The notes beneath the pieces are model-generated. The model was given only the letters and a program-made list of their open reading frames with translations. It was not told where the DNA came from and did not search any database. The position numbers and the translations under genes were made by a program. Shown here one piece after another: positions 48,701 through 56,715 of a DNA stretch of 64,000 nucleotides (positions are counted from its first letter, which is position 1; every line of letters starts with the position of its first letter). The DNA comes from Tigriopus japonicus. Lineage: Eukaryota; Arthropoda; Copepoda; Harpacticoida; Harpacticidae. The stretch covers positions 5,100,676 through 5,164,675 of the forward strand of contig CM021320.1 of assembly GCA_010645155.1 (NCBI GenBank). The letters are read 5' to 3'.

Positions 48701-50434
48701 CAAGTTTTACTTGCATTTTTTGGCTTCTACTTTTATTTTTTTCTGCCCTACATATTGTTGCAATATGGTGATGGGTCCAATTTGGCCATGAGCGGTGTGG
48801 TTCACTGTGGAAGTGTGGCGAAATAAGAGTTAAGTCATTTAACTTAAGTAAATGGTACTTGAAAGCTCAATAAAACGAATGTCGAGATGTTAGAAATCTT
48901 TCAAGAAGACCCTATTTGAGTCTTATACAATTCGATCTGATGCGAATTTGCACCGATCTGGATCAAAGCCGGCTTAAAAATTATGATTTCAGTTCGGAAC
49001 CAAACCAGTTCAATTTGAAAAGTCACTAAACTGATTTTGACCCAGAACCCAAAAAATCTTGGCGTGACCCATTTATACCAACATGTTTTGTATTTTTCCC
49101 ATTCTTTTACCATATTTTTCCACTTTTATTTGCATTTTTTACTTTTTCATTTTTTTTACATTTTTCACCTTTTTCATGTGCATTTTATTTACCACTCTAC
49201 AAATGACACTTAAAAATCGACTGCATTGGTATATCAAGCTTTTTTCCTGCTAGCCCAATTAGAGATCTATCTCTGCATTCTACAGTACTAATCGTCAAAA
49301 AACGTTGAACATATGCATGGGAATGAGAGGAGGGAGCCTCACAAATGGTGCAAGTATTTTTTCCCGGATCTTCGGAGTTCACTTGACTTGTAGCTAGATG
49401 AAAAAGGACTTGCACCCCACCCCTCCTTATAAATGTTAGAACAAAGAAAATTGGTCTCCCTTTCTGTGCCGTAAAAAGCTCTCGAAATATGACTCCATCA
49501 CGGGATCAAACTTTTAGCTTGTTAAGAATTCAGCACAAAGCCGATGGGAGTTGTGTTACGCACCTTTGAACACCCTCGCCTCTTTGTCATTTGCCTGAAC
49601 ATTGTGTAATTTTGTATTTTTGCGGTCATTGACGGACTTTTTATGATACAAAAAATTGGTCCGCAAAATATTTTGCAAGGTGGTTGAGCCTGGAAATTGA
49701 TTCTCAACTTTCAAGTCAGCGATTCGACGCAGTGCACTCTGGTCCTCCAAAACAGCGATCACGTGCTTTGAATTAACAATGTCTCAAAAGTACACTTTAG
49801 CCATCTACTTAGGGCAAATTAGGAGGAAAAAATGGGCACCAGATTAACTGATTCATTAAGACGGATCATTTCCCTTCTCTTAGCTGCAACCTTCGTGAAC
49901 CACTCTAAAGCAATTTGCAACACGTTAAGCTCTTGGTGTTAATGGGTGCCGAAAACAATTGGGGGAATTCCCCGCATTCTTTCTCTCTGGCATGCCTCAA
50001 GCCAGCTTGGCCGCCAAAGTACAGTTCACTCACCATTCTGGATTCTTTTGACCCTCACTCGGTCCTTGAGAGTCCTTGAAGTTTGAATTGGATTTGCCCT
50101 CATCTTGGTGGATCAAGCGACAAGGCTCACTGCAAAAGTAGATACGTGGAATAGACACTACAGAGGAGTCTTCGGATCCAGACGAAGACCAGGAAGAGCA
50201 TGCGGGATGCTGACAAAATGAGAAATGTCCTGTCTTCGGAGTCTCCACGAGGGCATTTGCTGGGGTCATGGCTGTTGGATTCTGGCCTTTCCATGGGCTT
50301 GTCTCATCTCGTTGGCAAATGAGGCAATTGGTGCCACATAAAAAACATGGGAAGCATCTTCTCTCCATAGGCACTAAATCGTCCAGGCTTCCACGTCTTT
50401 TGGGATCAATGTTCGTGAGGACAACGTCAGCCAT
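42728..50434 (-). CDS. SmydA-like SET/MYND-domain protein (putative lysine methyltransferase)
   Basis: Four exons with matching phases (2, 0, 1): 50434-50034, 48079-47626, 47289-46947 and 43425-42728, giving 631 residues. Exon 1 encodes a cysteine-rich N-terminus (C27, C30, C33, C37, C40, C74, C79, C101, C105, H109) like a stretched MYND finger. Exon 2 has the SET start (GRFMVASKEVRPLE) and a regular MYND finger (C189, C192, C203, C206, C211, C215, H219, C225). Exon 3 has the SET core SHSCQPN (358-364) and GEEMTISY (387-394). Exon 4 has the post-SET CSCARC (416-421) and a helical C-terminal region. SMYD proteins transfer methyl groups from S-adenosylmethionine to protein lysines; in arthropods the SmydA group is expanded and its substrates are mostly unknown. 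Exon 2 cannot start on its own, because a stop lies just upstream of its frame and no early ATG exists, which supports exon 1. The exon 2 donor (AGG|GTCACT) is weak. The gene diverges from the STAND gene. Confidence 0.85.
43426..46946 (-). other. Intron 3 of the SmydA-like gene
   Basis: A 3.5-kb intron with a good donor (CAAG|GTTAGT) and acceptor (TTGTAG|GT). No gene is recognised inside. It contains the tandem duplication at 44137-44515 and a CCAACCAACCAACC run at 46167-46180. Confidence 0.7.
44137..44515 (+). repeat. Tandem duplication, two units of about 188 bp
   Basis: Unit 1 starts at TTGAATGTGTGTTTCAAC near 44137, unit 2 at the same phrase near 44325. The spacing is 188 bp at the start and 189 bp near the end (CCAGGCAAAT at 44302, CCAAGCAAAT at 44491). 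Identity is roughly 85 percent, with small indels. No coding content. Confidence 0.8.
48080..50033 (-). other. Intron 1 of the SmydA-like gene
   Basis: About 1.95 kb with donor TG|GTGAGT and acceptor TTTCAG. Between 48.5 and 49.2 kb it is AT-rich, with repeated GCATTTTTT-type words. No gene recognised. Confidence 0.6.
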
Positions 50435-51027
50435 GATTGAGGATCTATGGCCTAGAAGTAAAAAGAGATTAAGGTTACTTGGTGTTTTTTTATGAGAACG
50501 AGAATTGGGCTTTTGGATTGAGGGTCTTGTTGAGGGAACGATGCAGTCGTTAGATGAAACATTTCGTTTAACTCAACTTTCAAATGGAACCTAATGCCAC
50601 TGTACCTTCCAGTTCCCAAAGACTTTGAGCGATTTTGCCCTTGACATCAAACTTTTCTGCTCTACAATTCACTTACCTTTTTTTTCTTGACTGACAGGTT
50701 CGTCTAAGCCAAAAAGAGTTTTCAGTTTGTCTTTTTACCAACATGCACTGACTTTCTCCAAGTTTGGGTTGTTTACCTCGTGTGCCTCTGAAAATCCGAA
50801 AATATCTCTTGCATCCTGTTGGCAAAACTTCTTCGAACTTTCACGTTCTAAAATTGGGGTTGCGTGAGTTTGAACGACCTTTAGCGCTCATCATGCCTAA
50901 CAAACAACCAAAAGCGGGAGAAAGTCTATCCCAAAATGCAACGTGGTTTTTAACCTTTCGACGGCCAATCTGGAGTCCTTGAACCTTTCTTCTTTGTAAC
51001 TTAGTAATCGATAATACACAATGCAAA
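50435..51027. promoter_or_regulatory. Shared divergent promoter region (SmydA-like / STAND)
   Basis: 593 bp separate the two divergent start codons, so both promoters and 5' UTRs must lie here or be interleaved. No canonical TATA box is obvious on either side. TTTCTTCTTTGTAACTTAG just upstream of the STAND start looks like a splice acceptor, so a 5' UTR intron is possible. Confidence 0.4.
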
Positions 51028-51035
51028 ATGACTGA
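51021..51035 (+). promoter_or_regulatory. Four-codon upstream ORF overlapping the STAND start codon
   Basis: ATGCAAAATGACTGA encodes M-Q-N-D-stop in the +2 frame. The main ATG at 51028 lies inside it. If this leader is retained in the mRNA, scanning ribosomes meet the short ORF first, a layout that usually lowers or conditions translation of the main frame. Confidence 0.5.
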
Positions 51036-54000
51036 AGATAGTTTGGAGACAAGGGCAAAAGTGTTCTGCAGAGTGTTTGTAAAGGATCTCTTGGAAGCAA
51101 TCAGGGCCTTTTATCTTGATGCTACAAAAAAGCAGAAACTTAAGGGCAACTTGGCCCAAAATAATAACCATGTGGTTAAGATATTAGCCAAAGGTGTTGG
51201 TGCCGGTCTTGGAGCTGGAGCTGGCATCCTTTGTGGGCTTTTCGGTGCTTTCAGTGGTGTCAAGGCTGGAACCTTAATGGGTGGAACAGTGGCCAATATG
51301 ATAAACGAGAAGCAAAATCACACTGTCTCAAAACAAATCAACTCTGTATTTGGCGCTCAAATGTCATTAAACGAAGCTAAAGGAGCTCTCAAAGAGTCAT
51401 TGAGCGAAGTGGCCTTGCAGATATTTCAGAACTTTGAGTGGCAATTCATGGTTGTATCAACCAAAGAAGGTTGGAGTTTAGGCATGGAAAGGTTGGCCTC
51501 CGAGGCTGTTTACCGAGTGATTGCTTACTTAAAGACGAATTACTCGAATTTTGACTCGGATTCTCTGCTCAAAGGAGTCCTTTATGGCGAATCCAAGGGG
51601 ATTTTGAAGAAAGGTCAGTCCCTCATTGGAATAAATGGACAAGATTGGAACACAGACAGCTTCTTCTCCAAACCCCTTGTGTTCTCAAGCCCGGATGTTT
51701 CTTTCGAAGAGAGCTCTGCCAGTATTAATTTTGACTACGGTTTCCGCCTACCCTTCCGATTTGAACTCAACGACATGGAACATGATCCAGAAGGATACGA
51801 TAATGCTTTACACGAGTACGTCATCGCTGGGATGAGTGAGGAGGAACGAAACAATCTGAAATCGGCCATCGTGGAAGAACTGAAAGACACAAATGAGTTA
51901 ATTGGTGATCTGCATGATAACTTTGAAACTCTGCGGAATGAAGTCTTAAAAGGTCAAGAGAAGATCCAATTACAATTGAAGGACATGGAACAAACCAATG
52001 CCCTTCGATTTCAAGAGGGAGCTAACCGAGATGAGATAACCCATAATTTGATTCGTCAGCAGCAATTTGATTTGAAGTCAATTTTAAGATCTGTTCACCA
52101 GAGCCCAGGAAGTGGAGCAATTCATCTGGGAAGGTACTGGCCTAGACTAATGGACGTGTCCCCTTCAATCATATTAAGTGAAAATGCTTACAACTCGATA
52201 GTGTCGTCCATCAATTCAAAGCTATCACAAGATAGAGTTCTAGTTTTGAATGGCATGAGAGGCATAGGAAAAACCACCGCTTGCAAATGGTTCATTGCCC
52301 ATTCAAATGACAAATATGAGCACATACTATGGATAGACTCTGAACGCACCGTACTCGAGAGCAACATAAAAGCATTGGCGGACAAAATGCTAATCTCACT
52401 CCTGCTGAACGACGGATCCACTTTGAAACCTTATTCAAGTCTATTGGAAGAAGTGTATGAGCAACTTCAATCGAAGACCTGTCTCTTCGTTCTTGCCAAT
52501 GTGGAGAGCCCCAATGATATTAAAGACTGTCTGAGCTATGAGAAAACTCACCATTTCATCATTACCACAAAGCATCACAACTGGACCGTTCTTAACGGGA
52601 GAAATGTCTCCAAGTTGGAAATTGGCCTTCCATCTGAAGAAGAGACGGTTGAGTACATTTGCAAAGAAACTGGCCAATCTAGGCTTGAAGCCAAGGAAAT
52701 GGCTCAAAAGCTAGGTAATTTGCCTCTGGCCATATGTCAATCCATAAGTGCCATCAAAACACTAAATATATCCATAAAGGATTACTTGGAAGAGTTCCAA
52801 GCTGAAGCGGAAAAGATCCTTCAACAAGGTTCCACTGATTCCGTCCTTACCACGTGGTCTTTGTCTGTGAAGCGTCTGAAGGAACAGTATGGCCAAGAAA
52901 GTGACTTGGCAATTCAGATCTTTAATATGATTAGCTTTTTACATTCCCATGAGATTCAAGTCAGTCTCTTTCAATCTCTGGGACATCGAAAAGTCGAGGT
53001 GATGAAATCTCTAGACATGTTGATGTCGTACGCTCTTATATTTTGGAAGGTTGAAGGGAAATCAATCACAATCCACAATCTCATTCAAGAAACGAATCGA
53101 ATCCAAATCAACAGAGGAGATGAGACGGAAAAGTTTTTGGAAATGGCGATTAAGGGAATGGAATGTTGTATCCAAAAGGAATATTTCACCCAAGGATATG
53201 CGTCGCATCTTAAAGAAATCGACAATTTCATCAACGATTCTCCGCAACTTGAGCTCATGATTTCCAGGCTCAAAGTAATGGAAGCCATTCAAAAAAATAA
53301 CTTTAAAGAAGCCCAAATTTTGCAAAGTAACCTTGTGTTCCAAGTCGAAAAAGATCCCGAGAACAAGTTGACCATTATCAAGGAGAAAGCCGTTCTCTCA
53401 AAAATCTCATGCTATTTCAAGGAACACATGTCGGCTCTCAGGGGACTTCAAGAGTGCTTTAAATCCCTGAAGGATGATTTTGGAGAACTGGACAAAAACA
53501 CGCTAGAACTGCAACTCCTTTTGGGCTTGGAAGAGCTTCATGAGTACTTGGTTAAGAAGAAGAACTTCAGGGCCAGAAAGACCTTGGAAGGTTTAATCCC
53601 TAAACTCATCAATCATCCTGACTTTGGGATAACTTCACCCTTGACTTTGCTCGCCAAGTTCAGTCTTGGGACAACTAATCTCGTTCATGGGGAAGATCTG
53701 ATTGGATGTAAGATGCTTGAAGAATTCAATTTGGAACGTCAAGCTTTGAGTGAGTTCAAACCTTTTTTGGGCTCTCCAATCCCGAAATTACCCGATGACA
53801 TGATGGATTGGTTATCTAAGTGGTATCAATCGTTGATCTTGTGGAATCTATCAAATAAGGGGTCATCGCATATTTGTGAATTCGAACTCCTTGGTTCTAA
53901 ACATGTGATCATTTCGAAGTATCTGGAAATATTTGGCGAGCATCCAGATCTTGTGGGATGGAATTTCCTTGAGGTTTTGCACGATATTTTCCAAATACTT

Positions 54001-56523
54001 CTTCCATACGAAGATAAATATGACGAATGTCTGGAGATCTATGAGATCGTTCTCGATCAAAGACAGAAATATCTTGGACAAAATCATGAACAGACTCTTA
54101 TGGCTGAGGCTGAATTAATCATGCTTCTAGCCATAAAAGGTCAGAGGAAGGACGCTAACAAAATGTTGGAGAAAAACAACATCACCGAACTAATGTTTGA
54201 AGATCGATTGAACCCAGTAATCCTGTTGAAAGATCTTGCCCGTGTGCAATTGGAGACTGATATTATCAAGAAGCTTGAGATTGTTCAAGGCATTCTAGAT
54301 AAACAAGAAGAAGCTTTGGGGCCTGAACATAACATGTGCAAGCTAACTCTTCAGTATATGAGGTCGTTGGATTCGTCCTCCATTACTAACGAAGAATATT
54401 GTTCCCTATTTCCATCGCCGTTTGCTGCCATCAATTTTGCTATGATGACCAATAATTCCAACCTCTTCCAACATGTCTTGGCCACATTCAGCCACAAACT
54501 TGAAAACTTTCATCCCTTCTTAGTTAATCAAATTGCCTCTCAGGGCAACGGGGAGCACTGTCAATATCTTTTGGAACATCTCAAATCCCGTTGCAGTTCC
54601 ACTGATATTAGGACAACATTGAACAATTTGGAACGGGTTGGCAACCCTCCATTGGTCCAAGCTATCCTGAGCAGAAGAGATTTAGAATTGGTGCAATTAC
54701 TTATCTCGAATGGTGCCAATTTAGAGTTCACCAATAACACCGGATGGCGTCCATTGCAATTTGCTGTGCTCAGGGAAAGAGTGGATCTGGTGGAACTGTT
54801 ATTGGCAAAGGGTTGTCAAATGATAACTAGAACCAACCAAGGGAACAATTGTCTAAATGTGGCCGCCAAAAAGAACCAAGGGACTGAAGTTGTCGAGTTG
54901 ATCATAAAAAAGGCCAAAGAAACCATGTCCTTGGAGATGCTGAGGAAATTCGTCAATGACCGTAATGAAATTGGTGACACTCCCATATTGACAGCTGCTC
55001 TTCATGACAATCTCCCTTTGCTCAAAATTTTGCAAATTAATTCAGGGGACATTTTCGTTGTGAATGAAAAGTCCTGGGGCATAATGCATTGCGCAGCCTT
55101 ACGTTCGAACCCAAAAATGATTGAGTTTGGACTAGAAAATGGAATGGACATCAATGCAATTGGATCTGAAGGGCGAAGACCTATCGAACTGGCTGCTTCA
55201 ACATCAAATGTGGAATTCATAGAGTTTCTTCTAAAGAAAGGTGCAGATTATTGGACCTCCTCGTCGAGTGTTCTACAAAAAAGCTTAAATAATACCTTTG
55301 ATGAAGACTTGTTTCCATTCTTATTGAAGGCTCTGAAACTCAAATTTGACCAACAAGAAGAGGAGTTTAAAGCTTGCGTGAATCAGCAGGATAAAGATGG
55401 CGACACTGCTTTCATGATGGCGGCATATCTGAAGAAAAATGAATTCGCTAATCTAATGATCAAAGACTATTCAGTAGATCATCAAGTGAAAAACTTCAAA
55501 GGCCAAACAGTATTCCATTGGGCTGCTTCATCTGGAAACTTGGATATGATTCCCGTACTGACAACCGATCTAAAGATGAGACCTCAAGAACAAGATTTTC
55601 GAGGTCATGATGCTTTGAATACGGCCATCAATTTCGATCAGACAGAGTTTGCCCTTCAGTTACTTGAAATCTACTCAAATGAAGACTTGATGATCGCTTC
55701 CAAATTAAGCCAAACATGTCTGCATTTATCTTGTATACGTTTCAACAACAGGATGGTGGAAGCAATTCTGAAAAAGTTTCAAACCAATGACCAAATGTTC
55801 AAGTTTCTTCATCTAACGGATACTTATGGTCTTAACGCCCTTCATTATGCGGTTTCTGGGGATAGCGCAAAAATTCAAGAGCACCTCATCTCACATGGAG
55901 CTGACCCAAAATTCCAAAACTGGGGCGATCTTCATTGGACAGCCCTGCGAGATGACACAGATGAAATTGAAAAGATTTTGGAAGCTGATCCAGCACAATT
56001 GGAATTAAGAACCTTGGATCAAAAGACACCATTGTTCATAGCCGTTCAAGTGGGACACATTTCAGCAATGTCCCACTTCAACGAGAAAAGATCTGATTGG
56101 ACTGCAAAATCCAGCACCAAGGAAACCATTCTCCATGCTTCTGTCCGTACCATGAAACTAAAAGTGGTTCAATTTTGTTGGAACAAGATCCAGAATCATC
56201 CCCAAGCCAAATCGTTGTTGGACTTTCCATCTGAGAATGGGACAACCGCTTTTCTCTTGGCAGTTTCTTTGGGACAGGTTGACATCATGGATTATTTGCA
56301 TGAACAAGGTTGCAATTTGTTTGCTAGGGACAAATCGGACCAAGGACCAATGGAACTTGCCATGAGATTGCAACCCCAGGTGGAAGAACTGATCCCATGG
56401 CTACTCGATCATGGTTTCAAACCATTAGAAACCAAGTCCAATTTGTTCACGGCCATGTTCGATATCTCATCCATGGATCCACCTAAGAAAAAAGTCAGAA
56501 GCAAGACTTGCATTATGTTATGA
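51028..56523 (+). CDS. Giant STAND/NB-ARC NTPase with glycine zipper, TPR-like and ankyrin repeats and CaaX box
   Basis: One uninterrupted frame of 1831 residues. In order: a helical N-terminus; a glycine-zipper hydrophobic stretch at about 55-92 with many GxxxG/GxGxG spacings; an unassigned region to about 265; a coiled coil at about 270-355; and an NB-ARC-type NTPase at about 380-600 with P-loop GMRGIGKTT (409-417), sensor-like IITTKHH (511-517) and GNLPLAI (563-569). A winged-helix-like part carries IHNLIQE (682-688). TPR-like helices span about 745-1110 (YLGQNHEQTLMAEAELI fits the kinesin-light-chain type). At least ten degenerate ankyrin repeats span about 1205-1800 (NGANLEF, KGADYW, HGADPKF). 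The C-terminus is polybasic and ends CIML. STAND proteins are ATP-switched sensors in immunity and cell death; here the zipper could be the membrane-acting effector and the repeats the sensor (inference). Where Walker B should have acidic residues the sequence reads LFVLANVE (486-493). The ADAM10-like gene converges from the right, 192 bp between stops. Not a named family that I recognise. Confidence 0.93.
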   Translation: MTEDSLETRAKVFCRVFVKDLLEAIRAFYLDATKKQKLKGNLAQNNNHVVKILAKGVGAGLGAGAGILCGLFGAFSGVKAGTLMGGTVANMINEKQNHTVSKQINSVFGAQMSLNEAKGALKESLSEVALQIFQNFEWQFMVVSTKEGWSLGMERLASEAVYRVIAYLKTNYSNFDSDSLLKGVLYGESKGILKKGQSLIGINGQDWNTDSFFSKPLVFSSPDVSFEESSASINFDYGFRLPFRFELNDMEHDPEGYDNALHEYVIAGMSEEERNNLKSAIVEELKDTNELIGDLHDNFETLRNEVLKGQEKIQLQLKDMEQTNALRFQEGANRDEITHNLIRQQQFDLKSILRSVHQSPGSGAIHLGRYWPRLMDVSPSIILSENAYNSIVSSINSKLSQDRVLVLNGMRGIGKTTACKWFIAHSNDKYEHILWIDSERTVLESNIKALADKMLISLLLNDGSTLKPYSSLLEEVYEQLQSKTCLFVLANVESPNDIKDCLSYEKTHHFIITTKHHNWTVLNGRNVSKLEIGLPSEEETVEYICKETGQSRLEAKEMAQKLGNLPLAICQSISAIKTLNISIKDYLEEFQAEAEKILQQGSTDSVLTTWSLSVKRLKEQYGQESDLAIQIFNMISFLHSHEIQVSLFQSLGHRKVEVMKSLDMLMSYALIFWKVEGKSITIHNLIQETNRIQINRGDETEKFLEMAIKGMECCIQKEYFTQGYASHLKEIDNFINDSPQLELMISRLKVMEAIQKNNFKEAQILQSNLVFQVEKDPENKLTIIKEKAVLSKISCYFKEHMSALRGLQECFKSLKDDFGELDKNTLELQLLLGLEELHEYLVKKKNFRARKTLEGLIPKLINHPDFGITSPLTLLAKFSLGTTNLVHGEDLIGCKMLEEFNLERQALSEFKPFLGSPIPKLPDDMMDWLSKWYQSLILWNLSNKGSSHICEFELLGSKHVIISKYLEIFGEHPDLVGWNFLEVLHDIFQILLPYEDKYDECLEIYEIVLDQRQKYLGQNHEQTLMAEAELIMLLAIKGQRKDANKMLEKNNITELMFEDRLNPVILLKDLARVQLETDIIKKLEIVQGILDKQEEALGPEHNMCKLTLQYMRSLDSSSITNEEYCSLFPSPFAAINFAMMTNNSNLFQHVLATFSHKLENFHPFLVNQIASQGNGEHCQYLLEHLKSRCSSTDIRTTLNNLERVGNPPLVQAILSRRDLELVQLLISNGANLEFTNNTGWRPLQFAVLRERVDLVELLLAKGCQMITRTNQGNNCLNVAAKKNQGTEVVELIIKKAKETMSLEMLRKFVNDRNEIGDTPILTAALHDNLPLLKILQINSGDIFVVNEKSWGIMHCAALRSNPKMIEFGLENGMDINAIGSEGRRPIELAASTSNVEFIEFLLKKGADYWTSSSSVLQKSLNNTFDEDLFPFLLKALKLKFDQQEEEFKACVNQQDKDGDTAFMMAAYLKKNEFANLMIKDYSVDHQVKNFKGQTVFHWAASSGNLDMIPVLTTDLKMRPQEQDFRGHDALNTAINFDQTEFALQLLEIYSNEDLMIASKLSQTCLHLSCIRFNNRMVEAILKKFQTNDQMFKFLHLTDTYGLNALHYAVSGDSAKIQEHLISHGADPKFQNWGDLHWTALRDDTDEIEKILEADPAQLELRTLDQKTPLFIAVQVGHISAMSHFNEKRSDWTAKSSTKETILHASVRTMKLKVVQFCWNKIQNHPQAKSLLDFPSENGTTAFLLAVSLGQVDIMDYLHEQGCNLFARDKSDQGPMELAMRLQPQVEELIPWLLDHGFKPLETKSNLFTAMFDISSMDPPKKKVRSKTCIML

Positions 56524-56715
56524 GCCAAAACCCACTCCGTAGAATATTGAGAGGTATATTTTTTGGTACGTGATGAGTGTGAAGCCGGTGAAAGAACTGA
56601 TGAAACAAAAAAAAATATAAAACCTTGCTTACAAGAATGCAAAGCTGATCGATCTATCACAGATAATGTATAAAACAAGTACTTTAAAGCACAACAATTG
56701 CATTTTGACCGTCTT

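Noticed and set aside
51028..56523. Bacterial (endosymbiont) contamination as the source of the intronless STAND gene
   Set aside because: It is flanked closely by spliced eukaryotic genes on both sides, has host-like composition and ends in a eukaryotic CaaX motif, although ancient transfer remains possible.
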